A program made the position numbers and the translations under genes. The notes under the pieces are model-generated. The model made no database searches. It saw nothing but the letters and a program-made list of their open reading frames with translations, and was not told where the DNA came from. Of a DNA stretch of 64,000 bases, positions 55,519 to 64,000 are shown piece by piece. The stretch comes from Streptomyces sp. MNU76. Lineage in GTDB: Bacteria; Actinomycetota; Actinomycetes; Streptomycetales; Streptomycetaceae. Location: the NCBI RefSeq assembly GCF_020982545.1, contig NZ_JAJKLK010000001.1, positions 434,001-498,000 on the forward strand, given 5' to 3'. Numbering within the stretch: the stretch's first letter is position 1; each line of letters opens with the position of its first letter.

Positions 55519-55747
55519 CTGACCTCCCCCTGGTCATCCGTCCATCGCTTCCGCCCGCTCGCGCGGGCAGAGGTGCACGGCCGCAAGTATCGCCGTCGGG
55601 ACTGACGACGCACAGACCTTGACTCGATCTTGTTCCCCGATCGTGTCCGTAGGCACCGTGCGGGTCGAATTCCGGCGCAGCACAAGGCTTCCCGCACCAC
55701 CCCTGCCCATGAATACGCGGTTGGTTCGGGTTCGGTTCCCTGGGGAT

Positions 55748-55761
55748 TCGAACGCGTTCGA
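55748..55761. promoter_or_regulatory. 14-bp perfect palindrome upstream of glnX
   Basis: TCGAACGCGTTCGA lies about 230 nt before the glnX start in a 273-nt gap that has no gene. With no loop it looks more like a dimer-binding site than a terminator. It also lies 31 nt past the end of the kinase gene at 55792. Confidence 0.3.
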
Positions 55762-55791
55762 GGGGAGATCCTGGGTGGCGCGGGGGCGGGG

Positions 55792-56838
55792 TCAGCCTCT
55801 TTCGTAGTGCGCCCGCACGCGCGCGTGCGCGGCGCGCGGCGCGCCCACGTGGTCGAGGCCGAGCAGCGCCGCGCCCAGCACCGGGGCGGCCGTGACCACC
55901 CGGGGGACGGCCTTGGGCGCGGCGGCGGCCAGCGCCTCGCGGATCCGGGCGTCGAGGAGGGGATGCCGGGCGGCGAGGACCCCGCCGCCGAGGAGGACGG
56001 GGGTCTCCTCACCGAGGAGGTGCAGGCGGGTCAGGGCGACCGTCGCCATGGCCACCACCTCCTCGGCCATCCGGTCCACCAGCGCGCGGGCCACCGGGTC
56101 GCCGCCGGTCGCCGTGGCGAAGAGGACCGGGGTCAGCTCGTGCCGGCGGACGGCCGGGATGTGCCCCAGGTGCAGGGCCTCGATCAGGGCGTACATGGAG
56201 TCCAGGCCGAAGTGCGCGGGCAGCGTGCCGGCGAGTGCCGTGGGGCCGCCCCGGCCGTCCTCGGCGCGCGCCGCGTGCCACATCGCCTCCTCGGCGAGAC
56301 CCCAACCGCCGCCCCAGTCACCGGAGACGCGCCCCAGCGCCGGGAAGCGGGCGGTGCGGCCGTCGGGGCGCATGCCGACGCAGTTCACGCCGGCACCGCA
56401 CACCACCGCCACGCCCCGGGGCTCGGCCACACCGGCCCGCAGGATCGCGAACGTGTCGTTGCGGACCTCGACGGTCGTGCCCCACGCGCGCGTGCGCAAC
56501 TCCGCCGCCAGGCCCTCCTCCTCCACGGGGAAGTCGGCGTTCGCGAGGCAGGCCGAGACATGGTCGACCGAGGCCACCCCGGCCTCGGCGAAGGCCCGCC
56601 GTACGACCTCCGCGAGGCCGTCGACCGCTGTGGTCACCCCGACCGTCGGCGGCTGGAATCCCCCGCCGCGCGCCGCGCCCAGCACCTCTCCGTCGGCCGC
56701 GATGACGGCGACATCGGTCTTGCTGTTGCCCGCGTCGACGGCGAGCACACTGCCGGATCCGGCGCCATGCCCGCGCACGCCCGCGCCCGAATCGGCCTGG
56801 GCACCCGCGGTCGACCCCTCGCGCACGCCGTCGCTCAT
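55792..56838 (-). CDS. BadF/BadG-type sugar kinase (N-acetylglucosamine kinase-like)
   Basis: 348 aa from ATG 56838, overlapping the GH4 stop (ATGA). ASKHA-fold kinase: phosphate-1 loop LAVDAGNSKTDVAVIAADGE, VVCGAGVNCVG, RVSGDWGGGWGLAEEAMW, and adenosine motif VLLGGGVLAARHPLL. The family phosphorylates amino sugars such as N-acetylglucosamine. It is the last gene of the ROK-controlled operon and would phosphorylate the sugar imported by the ABC system before the GH4 enzyme acts. Confidence 0.88.
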   Translation of the reverse strand: MSDGVREGSTAGAQADSGAGVRGHGAGSGSVLAVDAGNSKTDVAVIAADGEVLGAARGGGFQPPTVGVTTAVDGLAEVVRRAFAEAGVASVDHVSACLANADFPVEEEGLAAELRTRAWGTTVEVRNDTFAILRAGVAEPRGVAVVCGAGVNCVGMRPDGRTARFPALGRVSGDWGGGWGLAEEAMWHAARAEDGRGGPTALAGTLPAHFGLDSMYALIEALHLGHIPAVRRHELTPVLFATATGGDPVARALVDRMAEEVVAMATVALTRLHLLGEETPVLLGGGVLAARHPLLDARIREALAAAAPKAVPRVVTAAPVLGAALLGLDHVGAPRAAHARVRAHYERG

Positions 56839-58100
56839 ACCCACGCGAGGTGCTCCCGATTGTGGGCGAGGAGCCGGTCGGTCAGGGCCTCGGCGTACTC
56901 GTACTGGCCGATGAGGGGATGGGCGAGCAGGGCCCGGAACACCCGGTCCCGGCCGCCGCGCAGGGCCGCGTCGAGGGCCAGGTCCTCGTACGCGGTCACG
57001 TTCGCCATCAGGCCCGCGTACAGCGGGTCCACGGTCGGTACCGGCAGGGGGGCCGCGCCGTCCGGGCCCACGGCCGCCGGCACCTCGATCACGGCGTCGG
57101 AGGGCAGGAACGGCAGCGTGCCGCCGTTGAGGGTGTTCACCACCTGGTACGGGCTGCCCCCGTCGCCCAGCAGCGACGCGGCGAGGTCGACGGCCGCCTC
57201 CGAGTAGAAGGCCCCGCCCCGCCTGGCGAGCAGCGCGGGCTTCTCGTCGAGCGCCGGGTCGGCGTACATCTCCAGCAACTCCCGCTCCATCGCGGCCACT
57301 TCGGCGGCCCGGGAGGGCTTGGCGCCCAGCTCGCGTACGACCTCGTCGTGGGCGTAGTAGTAGCGCAGATAGTAGGACGGGACCACGCCGAGCCGGTCCA
57401 GGACCGGGCGGGGCAGCCGCAGGTCGGCGGCGATGGTGTCGCCGTGGTCGGCCAGCAGCTTCGACAGGACGTCCTCGCCGGAGGGGCCGCCGAGGCGGAC
57501 CCCGGTCTCCCAGGTGAGGTGGTTGAGGCCCACGTGGTCCAGGTGGACCTCGGCCGGGGCCACGCCGAGATGCGCGGCGAACCTCCGCTGGAGGCCGATC
57601 GCCACGTTGCACAGACCGACCGCCCTGTGACCGGCCCGGAGCAGGGCACGGGTCACGATCCCCACCGGGTTGGTGAAGTCGATGATCCAGGCGTCCGGGT
57701 TGGTCCGGCGCACCCGCTCGGCGATGTCCAGGACGACCGGGACCGTGCGCAGCGCCTTGGCCAGGCCGCCCGCGCCGGTGGTCTCCTGTCCGACGCAGCC
57801 GCACTCCAGCGGCCAGGTCTCGTCCCGCTCACGGGCGGCCTGGCCGCCGACGCGGAGCTGGAGGAGCACGGCGTCCGCGCCCTCGACACCCCGGTCCAGG
57901 TCACCGGTGGTGACGATCCGTCCGGGGTGCCCCTGGCGGGCGAAGATCCGCCGGGACAGCCCGCCGACCAGCTCCAGCCGGTCGGCGGCCGGGTCGACGA
58001 GCACCAGCTCCTCGATCGGCAGCGTGTCCCTGAGACGGGCGAACCCGTCGACGAGTTCGGGTGTGTAGGTCGAGCCTCCGCCGACCACGGTGAGCTTCAT
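56835..58100 (-). CDS. GH4 family 6-phospho-beta-glucosidase
   Basis: 421 aa. NAD-binding Rossmann start KLTVVGGGSTYTPELVDG, then LLQLRVGGQAARERDE, IIDFTNPVGIVTRALL, metal-binding Cys/His in GLCNVAIG and GLNHLTW, and PSYYLRYYYAHDEVV. GH4 enzymes cleave phosphorylated glycosides through an NAD- and metal-dependent redox mechanism. A phosphoglycosidase beside an ABC importer (not a PTS) needs a separate kinase, and one follows directly. Confidence 0.93.
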   Translation of the reverse strand: MKLTVVGGGSTYTPELVDGFARLRDTLPIEELVLVDPAADRLELVGGLSRRIFARQGHPGRIVTTGDLDRGVEGADAVLLQLRVGGQAARERDETWPLECGCVGQETTGAGGLAKALRTVPVVLDIAERVRRTNPDAWIIDFTNPVGIVTRALLRAGHRAVGLCNVAIGLQRRFAAHLGVAPAEVHLDHVGLNHLTWETGVRLGGPSGEDVLSKLLADHGDTIAADLRLPRPVLDRLGVVPSYYLRYYYAHDEVVRELGAKPSRAAEVAAMERELLEMYADPALDEKPALLARRGGAFYSEAAVDLAASLLGDGGSPYQVVNTLNGGTLPFLPSDAVIEVPAAVGPDGAAPLPVPTVDPLYAGLMANVTAYEDLALDAALRGGRDRVFRALLAHPLIGQYEYAEALTDRLLAHNREHLAWV

Positions 58101-58107
58101 AGCCGTA

Positions 58108-59010
58108 TCAACCCTTTACTCCGGTCAGGGTGACGCCTTCGACGAACGCCTTCTGGGCGAAGAAGAACACGAGGATCACCGGGGCCATGACCAGCACGGT
58201 CGCGGCCATGGTCAGGTTCCAGTCGGTGTGGTGCGCGCCCTTGAAGGACTCCAGGCCGTAACTGAGCGTCCAGGCGGCCGGGTTCTCGGAGGCGTAGATC
58301 TGCGGTCCGAAGTAGTCGTTCCAGGCGTAGAAGAACTGGAAGAGCGCGACGGCCGCGATGCCGGGCTTCGCCATCGGCAGGACGACCCGCAGCAGGGTGC
58401 GCAGTTCGCCGCAGCCGTCGACCCGGGCCGCGTCCAGGTACTCGTTGGGGATGGTCATCAGGAACTGCCGCAGCAGGAAGACGGAGAACGCGTCCCCGAA
58501 CGCCATCGGGATGATCAGCGGCCACAGCGAACCGGACAGGTCCATCTGCTTGGCCCAGAACAGGTACATCGGGATCACCACGACCTGCGGCGGCAGCATC
58601 ATCATCGAGATGACCAGCATCAGCGCCAGATTGCGGCCGCGGAAGCGGAACTTGGCGAGCGCGTACGCCACGGGGACGGACGAGACGACGGTGAGGACCG
58701 TGCCGAGCCCCGCGTAGACCAGGGTGTTGCGCCACCAGGTCAGAAAGCCGGGGGTGTCGAGGACCTGGCGGTAGTTGCCCCACTCCCAGGTGTCCGGGAG
58801 CAGATCGCGGGTGAGCGCCTGCTGATCGCTCATCAGCGAGGTCAGCACGACGAAGACGAACGGCAGCGTGAAGAACAGCGCGGCGGCGACCCCGAGCGAG
58901 TGGACGGCGATCCACTCCAGCAGGGCCCGGCGGCGGGCGGTCCGCTCACTGTCCGGTGCGGCCACCGTCGCGAGGGGTTCCTCGCGCACGTCCAGTACCT
59001 GGGTCATCAC
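58108..59010 (-). CDS. Carbohydrate ABC transporter permease (MalG type)
   Basis: 300 aa, six TM helices, CUT1 class. The EAA loop that contacts the ATPase is EYLDAARVDGCGELRTLLRV followed by VLPMAKPGIAAV. Starts at GTG 59010 or ATG 59007, overlapping the upstream permease. No ATPase is encoded here; Streptomyces CUT1 importers usually share the MsiK ATPase. Confidence 0.93.
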   Translation of the reverse strand: MMTQVLDVREEPLATVAAPDSERTARRRALLEWIAVHSLGVAAALFFTLPFVFVVLTSLMSDQQALTRDLLPDTWEWGNYRQVLDTPGFLTWWRNTLVYAGLGTVLTVVSSVPVAYALAKFRFRGRNLALMLVISMMMLPPQVVVIPMYLFWAKQMDLSGSLWPLIIPMAFGDAFSVFLLRQFLMTIPNEYLDAARVDGCGELRTLLRVVLPMAKPGIAAVALFQFFYAWNDYFGPQIYASENPAAWTLSYGLESFKGAHHTDWNLTMAATVLVMAPVILVFFFAQKAFVEGVTLTGVKG

Positions 59011-59969
59011 TCACCCGCTCCGATCAGTCCGCCCCGGCGCCGCATCAGCAGCGCCGTGAACAGCATCGACAGGGCGAACAGCACGAGGGCGACCACACAG
59101 GCGGAGCCGTAGTCGAAGCGCTGGAAGCCCAGGTTGTAGACGAGCTGGGGCAGCGTCAGGGTCGACTTGTCCGGGTAGCCCGGCTCGAACTGCTGCCCGG
59201 AGCCGCCGATGATGCCGGAGGCGACCTTCCCGGCCACCAGGGGCTGCGTGTAGTACTGCATGGTCTGGATCACGCCCGTGACCACGGCGAACATCACGAT
59301 CGGCGAGATGCTCGGCAGGGTCACGTACCGGAACCGCTGCCAGGCCGACGCCCCGTCCAGCTCGGCGGCCTCGTACTGCTCCTTCGGGACGTCGAGCAGG
59401 GCGGCCATGAAGATCACCATCAGGTCGCCCACGCCCCACAGCGCCAGCGCGGTGAGCGCCGGCTTGGACCACGTGGGGTCGGTGAACCAGCCGGGCGTCG
59501 GCAGACCCAGGTCGCCCAGGATCGCGTTGACCGGGCCTGTGCCGGGGTTGAGGAGAAAGACGAAGGCCAGGGTCGCGGCGACCGGCGGGGCGAGGTACGG
59601 CAGATAGAAGAGGGTGCGGAAGACCCCCGCCCCGGTCTTGATCCTGGTGATCAGCAGACCGACGCCGAGCCCGAAGAGCACCCGGCAGGTGACCATGACC
59701 AGCACCAGCCAGAGGGTGTTGCGCAGCGCCGGCCAGAACATCGGGTAGTCGTCGAAGACATAGGACCAGTTGCCCAGGCCGCGGAAGACCGGGGTGCCGA
59801 ATCCGTCGTACTTCATCAGCGAGAAGTACACGGTGGACACCAGCGGATAGGCGAAGAAGACGCCGAACCCGATCAGCCAGGGGGACAGGAAGGCCACCGT
59901 CCGAAGCGCCGACCGGCGGCGCTTCGAACGGAGCGTGTGCGAGGACACGCGCAGCGAATGCGTGGACAT
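59007..59969 (-). CDS. Carbohydrate ABC transporter permease (MalF type)
   Basis: 320 aa. A cytoplasmic N-terminus (TLRSKRRRSALRTVAF) precedes six TM helices. The EAA loop is EQYEAAELDGASAWQRFRYV followed by TLPSISPIVMF. Pairs with the following permease; lies 19 nt after the binding-protein gene. Confidence 0.93.
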   Translation of the reverse strand: MSTHSLRVSSHTLRSKRRRSALRTVAFLSPWLIGFGVFFAYPLVSTVYFSLMKYDGFGTPVFRGLGNWSYVFDDYPMFWPALRNTLWLVLVMVTCRVLFGLGVGLLITRIKTGAGVFRTLFYLPYLAPPVAATLAFVFLLNPGTGPVNAILGDLGLPTPGWFTDPTWSKPALTALALWGVGDLMVIFMAALLDVPKEQYEAAELDGASAWQRFRYVTLPSISPIVMFAVVTGVIQTMQYYTQPLVAGKVASGIIGGSGQQFEPGYPDKSTLTLPQLVYNLGFQRFDYGSACVVALVLFALSMLFTALLMRRRGGLIGAGE

Positions 59970-59988
59970 CCGACGGATACCGCTGCCG

Positions 59989-61326
59989 CTACTTCGCCTG
60001 CGCGATGTCGGTGTCGATCTGCTGGGCGGTCTTCTCCAGCCCCTTCCGCAGGTCCGTCACCTTGCCGGACTCGTACTGGTAGCCGAAGTCCTGCAGCGTC
60101 GTCTGGTACGTGGAGCCGTTGACCGAGGCCGGCGGGGTGTTCGAGTGCTCGTTCTGCGCGATGTCCAGGAAGGTCTGGAAGCCCTCGTCCACCTTCAGGT
60201 CGGGCGACTTCAGGGCCGCGAACGTGGACGGCACGTTGTGGATGGCGTTGGCGAAGGACACGACGGCCTCGGTGTCGGTCGTCAGGTACTTCACCAGCTC
60301 CCAGGCCGCGTTCTGCTTCTTGCTCTGCGGGGCGATGCCGATGATCGTGCCGGAGAGGAAGCCCTTGCCGTACTCGTCCACCTCGTCGTCGGCCACGGGC
60401 ATCGGCGCGGTGCCGATCTCGAAGTCGGTGCCGGCGGCCTTCGCCATCCCGAGCCGCCACTCGCCGTCCAGCTGCATGGCCACCTGACCCGTCTGGAACG
60501 GGTGCTCGGCCCCCCACTCGTCGCCGAAGGTGTTGCGGTACTTCTCCAGCTTCGCGAAGCCGCCGAGGGAGTCCACCAGCTTCTTCTGGTACGTGAACAT
60601 CTCCGCGAACGCCGGGTCCTTGGCGATGTTCGACTTGCCGTTCGCGTCGAAGTAGGCGTGGTCCCACTGCGACATGTAGTGGTCCACGACCGTCTCGTAG
60701 CCGTGGTAGTTCGGCATGAAGCCCAGCTGGGAGTAGCTGTCGCCCTTCGACTTGGTCAGCTTCTCCGCGACCTCGGCGAACTGGGACCACGTCTTCGGCG
60801 GCGCCTCGATGCCGGCCTTCCGATACGCGTCCTTGTTGTAGTACAGCCCGTACGCGTCCCCCAGCAGCGGCAGCGCGCACCGGGTGCCCTCGAACTGCGT
60901 GTAGTCGAGCATCGGCTTCGGGATGATCTTGTCGAGGTCGAGCTTCGACTTCTCGACGAAGGGCTTCAGATCGGCGAAGGCCCCGGAGGAACAGAACTTG
61001 CCGATGTTGGACGTGGTGAACGAGGACACCACGTCCGGCCCCTTCGAACCGCCAGCCCGCAGCGCCTGGTTGAGCTTGTCGTCGTTGATGTTCCCGACGA
61101 CCTTCACCGTGATGTTCGGGTGCTCCTTCTCGAACTGGTCCACATTCGCCTGGATCGCCTTCACCTCGCCGGGGGCGCTCCACCCGTGCCAGAAGGTGAT
61201 CGTCGTCTTGGCGTTGGGGTCGTCGGAGGCGGTGGCCCCGGACTGCCCCGTACAGGCGGTGGCGAACAGGGCGAGGGAGGCGGTGGCGGCGAGAGCGACC
61301 GCCGCGTTCTTGGATATTCCGGACAT
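59989..61326 (-). CDS. Sugar-binding lipoprotein of ABC importer
   Basis: 445 aa. Signal peptide with lipobox LFATAC (Cys near 25), then a type-1 extracellular solute-binding fold: TITFWHGWSAPGEVKAI, IKVVGNI-type strand (ITVKVVGNINDDKLNQAL), ALPLLGDAYGLYYNKDAYRKAG, and PFQTGQVAMQLDGEWRLGMA. Sugar unknown; the GH4 and BadF enzymes point to a beta-glucoside or amino-sugar disaccharide. Confidence 0.93.
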   Translation of the reverse strand: MSGISKNAAVALAATASLALFATACTGQSGATASDDPNAKTTITFWHGWSAPGEVKAIQANVDQFEKEHPNITVKVVGNINDDKLNQALRAGGSKGPDVVSSFTTSNIGKFCSSGAFADLKPFVEKSKLDLDKIIPKPMLDYTQFEGTRCALPLLGDAYGLYYNKDAYRKAGIEAPPKTWSQFAEVAEKLTKSKGDSYSQLGFMPNYHGYETVVDHYMSQWDHAYFDANGKSNIAKDPAFAEMFTYQKKLVDSLGGFAKLEKYRNTFGDEWGAEHPFQTGQVAMQLDGEWRLGMAKAAGTDFEIGTAPMPVADDEVDEYGKGFLSGTIIGIAPQSKKQNAAWELVKYLTTDTEAVVSFANAIHNVPSTFAALKSPDLKVDEGFQTFLDIAQNEHSNTPPASVNGSTYQTTLQDFGYQYESGKVTDLRKGLEKTAQQIDTDIAQAK

Positions 61327-61371
61327 GGCGGAGTCTCCTGAGGAAGGAAGGGGGATCTGTGAGGAATGGGG

Positions 61372-61430
61372 CGCGCCCGGGAAACCCCAGGGGCGCGGGG
61401 AACTGCGCGACCAGCCACGACAGGCCGGCA
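61372..61430. repeat. Streptomyces-type intergenic repeat / hairpin
   Basis: CGCGCCC (61372-61378) pairs with GGGCGCG (61391-61397). The following aactgcgcgaccagccacga is a string I recall seeing between genes in many Streptomyces genomes. It lies between the ROK gene and the operon it probably controls, and may attenuate or separate transcripts. Confidence 0.5.
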
Positions 61431-61460
61431 GTGTTCAAACGACCTGAAAGACGGCCGAAC

Positions 61461-62735
61461 TCAGCGGAGCGTCAACGTGTTGAAGACTTCGTCACGCGTC
61501 GCCGCGAGCGCACTCTCCAACGCGCCCCGCAGCACGGGGTGTTCACGCACGTCACCGAGCACGAGCCGCGGCCGGGAAGCCGCCAGCTCGGCCAACTCGG
61601 CCTCGACGAGCGCCCGCAGCGGCTCATCGCCGGCGGTCAGTGCCGTACCGCTGAGGACGACGAGTTCGGGATCGAGCACGGCCACGAGTGACGCGATACC
61701 TGTCGCGAGCCCCGTGGCGTACGTGGCCAGAAGTTGCCGGTGGGCCCCGGAGTCGACCTCGGCCGCCCGGGCCACGAGCGCCGCCGCGACCTCGGCGTAC
61801 GGCCCCTCCGGCACCGGAGAGATCCCCAGCTCGCGGGCGAGCCGGGGAATGATCTGCGAGCCGGCGAGCTCCTGGAAGCCGCCGCTGTTCGCCTTGGTGA
61901 CATGGCGGACCAGGGGCACGCCCGGGACCGGCAGGAAGCCGACCTCGCCGGCGCCCCCGGTGAACCCCCGGTGCAGCCGTCCGCCGAGGACGACCGCGGC
62001 GCCGAGACCGCCCTCGTTCCACAGCAGCACGAAGTCGTCGTGGCCCTTGGCCGCGCCCAGCCGCTGTTCGGCCAGCGCGGCGAGGTTCACGTCGTTCTCG
62101 TACTCCACCGGCATCGGCAGCGCGGCGGCGAGTTCGTCGAGGAGGGCGGGGGAGTGCCAGCCGGGCAGGTGCGAGGCGTACCGCAGCCGTCCGGTGGTGG
62201 GGTCGAAGGCGCCCGGTGTGCCGATGACCAGCCGGTGCACGTCGGACCGGGTGAGTCCGGCGGCCTTGACCGCCCCGTCGAGGGCGGCGGTGACCTGCCG
62301 TACGACCGGCTGGGCGGCACGGCGTCCGGGGGTGGGGACGGCGTGCTCGCCGATCGTGCGGCCGGTGATGTCGGCGACGGCGGCCAGGACGCGTTCGGGG
62401 GTGACGTCGAGGCCGGCGGCGTACGCGGCGGTCGGGTCGACCGCGTAGAGCTGGGCGTTGGGGCCGGGTCGGCCCGTACCGGACCCGCCGGCGCCGGACC
62501 CGCCGGCGCCGGACCCGCCGGTGTCGGGGCCGCCGTCGCGGGGTCCGTCCGCGCCGGTGCCGGTGGCGACCACGAGGCCGGCGGCTTCGAGGCGCGCCAG
62601 GAGCTGGGAGGCGGTCGGCTTGGACAGCCCCGTCAGCCTGCCGAGCCGGGTCCGGGAGAGCGGGCCGTGCTCCAGCAGCAGATCGAGTGCGGCGCGGTCG
62701 TTCATGGCGCGCAGTACGCGAGGGGTTCCTGCCAT
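61461..62735 (-). CDS. ROK-family transcriptional repressor
   Basis: 424 aa. N-terminal winged helix (ALDLLLEHGPLSRTRLGRLT, LSKPTASQLLARLEAAGLV), a GGSGAGGSGAGGSG linker from a 15-bp tandem repeat, then a ROK sugar-kinase-like domain: GTPGAFDPTTG, ENDVNLAALAEQRLG, GGLGAAVVLGGRLHRGFTGG and AGEVGFLP. The zinc-binding CxCGxxGCxE of many ROK proteins is absent; the equivalent stretch after AGEVGFLP has no cysteine. Probably represses the downstream operon and itself, released by a sugar or sugar phosphate. Confidence 0.92.
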   Translation of the reverse strand: MAGTPRVLRAMNDRAALDLLLEHGPLSRTRLGRLTGLSKPTASQLLARLEAAGLVVATGTGADGPRDGGPDTGGSGAGGSGAGGSGTGRPGPNAQLYAVDPTAAYAAGLDVTPERVLAAVADITGRTIGEHAVPTPGRRAAQPVVRQVTAALDGAVKAAGLTRSDVHRLVIGTPGAFDPTTGRLRYASHLPGWHSPALLDELAAALPMPVEYENDVNLAALAEQRLGAAKGHDDFVLLWNEGGLGAAVVLGGRLHRGFTGGAGEVGFLPVPGVPLVRHVTKANSGGFQELAGSQIIPRLARELGISPVPEGPYAEVAAALVARAAEVDSGAHRQLLATYATGLATGIASLVAVLDPELVVLSGTALTAGDEPLRALVEAELAELAASRPRLVLGDVREHPVLRGALESALAATRDEVFNTLTLR

Positions 62736-62758
62736 GGGTCCGCCACCTGCCCAACTGT

Positions 62759-62773
62759 TAGGAAAGTTTCCTA
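62759..62773. promoter_or_regulatory. ROK operator palindrome
   Basis: TAGGAAAGTTTCCTA: 7-bp arms around a central G, 24 nt upstream of the ROK start. This AGGAAA/TTTCCT form is what I recall as the operator of actinobacterial ROK repressors, so it suggests autoregulation. Confidence 0.75.
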
Positions 62774-62824
62774 TCGGATGCCAGGACGATAGGACTAGAC
62801 CAGGCGAGCGTCAATGACCGGCCA

Positions 62825-62870
62825 TGAAAAAAGCCCCCGGGCGGCGGAATCGCCGTCCGGGGGCCGGGGT
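62825..62870 (-). terminator. Terminator of secreted-protein gene
   Basis: GCCCCCGG-CGGCG, GAAT loop, CGCCG-CCGGGGGC, followed on the minus strand by TTTTTT. Strong intrinsic terminator for the gene ending at 62880. Confidence 0.85.
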
Positions 62871-62879
62871 GCGGTGCCG

Positions 62880-63713
62880 TTACCTCACGTCGACGAAGTC
62901 CGCCGCGGACGTCTTCGCTGCAGTGGTGGACGTACCGGCGAACTTGTAGCGGTACGAGCCGTCCTTCGACGCCTTCACGGTGGTGGCGAGAGCCCCGCCC
63001 GTGCCAGAGGTCACCGTCTTCACGTCGGTGTAGGCGGCGGCGCCCTTCGCCTTGAACTGGAGGGTTACCTTCTGGCCCTTGTACCCGGCGTACCTGCCGG
63101 TGTTCCAGTCGGCGCGGGTGAGCGCGCCCTTGACGGTCAGGGTCTTGCCCTTGACGACCGGCTCGGGGGTGGCGTTCACGGTGACCTTGGAGACCCGCTG
63201 GAGCTTGGCGGTGCCGAGGTTGCCCCAGATGTCGAGGCCGGTGTGCGCGCTGATGTGGTCGTCGGATTCGTCGAGGTCGATCGCCGTTTCGCTGTAGAGG
63301 GCGGCGGCCTTCCAGGTGGTGGCGTCCGCGGCGGTGTAGAGGTTGTCCCGCGGGTCGATGGTGAGCTTCGCCGCGCAGGACTCGGTCACCGTGGTGTCGG
63401 TCGTCGCGGTCGTGGTGCAGACGGGCATCGAGTTCGCTTCGACGGCGTTGTCGGTCTCCGCCAGCGAACCCCGGTAGAGGGCGGCGATCAGGAAGTTGTT
63501 CTGGTAGTCGATGACCAGATCGGCCGGCCGGGTGAAGCTGTACGTCACCGGCACGGTCACCGCGGCCTTGGTGCCGACCGCGATCGGCTTGCCGTTGTTG
63601 ACCGTGATGGTGCCGAAGGTCAGAGCCGGCGAGTCGGCCAGCGCGGCGGGCGCGGCGAGGCCGGTGAGAGCCAGGGTGCCGGACATGGCGGCGCCTATGG
63701 CGAGCTTGCGCAT
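62880..63713 (-). CDS. Secreted hypothetical protein with Ig-like C-terminal domain
   Basis: 277 aa from ATG 63713 (MRKLAIGAAMSGTLALTG). Signal peptide ending PAALADSPA. The N-terminal beta-rich half has two cysteines (MPVCTTT, TESCAAKL). The C-terminal half looks like a repeat domain of the kind ending many Streptomyces secreted proteins: VKGKTLTVKGALTRADWNTG, GQKVTLQFKAKG and DGSYRYKFAGTSTTA. Function unknown. Single-gene unit with its own terminator. Confidence 0.85.
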   Translation of the reverse strand: MRKLAIGAAMSGTLALTGLAAPAALADSPALTFGTITVNNGKPIAVGTKAAVTVPVTYSFTRPADLVIDYQNNFLIAALYRGSLAETDNAVEANSMPVCTTTATTDTTVTESCAAKLTIDPRDNLYTAADATTWKAAALYSETAIDLDESDDHISAHTGLDIWGNLGTAKLQRVSKVTVNATPEPVVKGKTLTVKGALTRADWNTGRYAGYKGQKVTLQFKAKGAAAYTDVKTVTSGTGGALATTVKASKDGSYRYKFAGTSTTAAKTSAADFVDVR

Positions 63714-63956
63714 GAGTCCCCACATTCGTGGCGGGCCCCTGGGCGTTGCGCTCCAGAACAAGGGCCCGCTGTGGGACTGACACTAGGCGATCATGTGTGC
63801 GAAGGGAATGCGGGGTACCTGTGAAGACGGTCCCGAAGGCGCAGGTCAAGAGGATGCGCGCGTTCCAGGCGCCCCGGAGGTGCGGATCAGGTGCCCTGCG
63901 ACGCGTACCGGGTGCCCCTGCGGCGAGGGCACCCGGCCATGCAAAAACCCGGACCG

Positions 63957-64000
63957 TCAGGCGGAGATGCCGTCGATCCGGGCCAACGCGTCGTCCGCGC
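63957..64000 (-). CDS. C-terminal end of a gene running off the window (partial)
   Basis: Reading the minus strand from the window end gives ADDALARIDGISA and a TGA at 63959-63957. Too short to identify. A CCGGGTGCCC/GGGCACCCGG hairpin at 63908-63936 lies just downstream, as expected for a real gene end. Confidence 0.45.
   Translation of the reverse strand, partial: ADDALARIDGISA

Overview
The window is chromosomal DNA from a Streptomyces or close relative. It has very high GC, strong third-position GC bias, many GTG/TTG starts and start/stop overlaps. It also carries genus-specific genes: rodlins, chaplins, melC1/melC2 and a sporulation-type SSB paralogue. From memory, the gene order matches (inverted) the SCO2720-to-SCO2657 region of S. 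coelicolor. I see no phage, transposase, CRISPR or rRNA; there is one tRNA.

Layout. 0-7.4 kb: a hydrolase/ABC-ATPase fusion with its permease, a vWA lipoprotein and an acyl-CoA ligase. 7.5-32 kb: an aerial-hypha surface island. It holds three rodlins, four chaplins (one sortase-anchored), an ATP-grasp/flavoprotein pair, a GH26-like hydrolase, a nine-gene exopolysaccharide operon on the minus strand (26 to 14.8 kb), small secreted proteins, a VKOR-like thiol oxidase and the tyrosinase pair. 32-43 kb: a DUF2087 gene, tRNA-Arg(TCT), two dynamin-like GTPases, ssbB, a TQXA-domain sortase substrate, ettA, a thioesterase, a truncated globin and a PCMT-like methyltransferase. 44-55.5 kb: a minus-strand signalling cluster in transcription order GlnX-like, GlnH-like, unknown helical protein, PknG-like kinase, PP2C phosphatase, vWA protein, FHA protein. 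55.8-62.7 kb: a ROK-regulated sugar operon (repressor, ABC importer, GH4 glycosidase, BadF-type kinase). 62.9-64 kb: a secreted protein and the last codons of another gene.

How the genes may work together. The rodlins, chaplins, exopolysaccharide enzymes and tyrosinase are all likely to act on the hyphal or spore surface. The 44-55 kb cluster joins the amino-acid-sensing PknG/GlnH/GlnX module known from mycobacteria to a vWA-PP2C-kinase triad and an FHA adaptor, plus one unrecognised protein. It is the best candidate here for an under-described system.

Data quality. At least six loci look broken by missing bases in G/C runs: the LPETG chaplin, the ATP-grasp gene, the GH26 linker, the flippase, a Pro/Val-rich secreted protein and the FHA protein. 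All but one of the changes I could reconstruct are losses in G or C runs in low-complexity coding DNA. Consensus error is more likely than real pseudogenisation.
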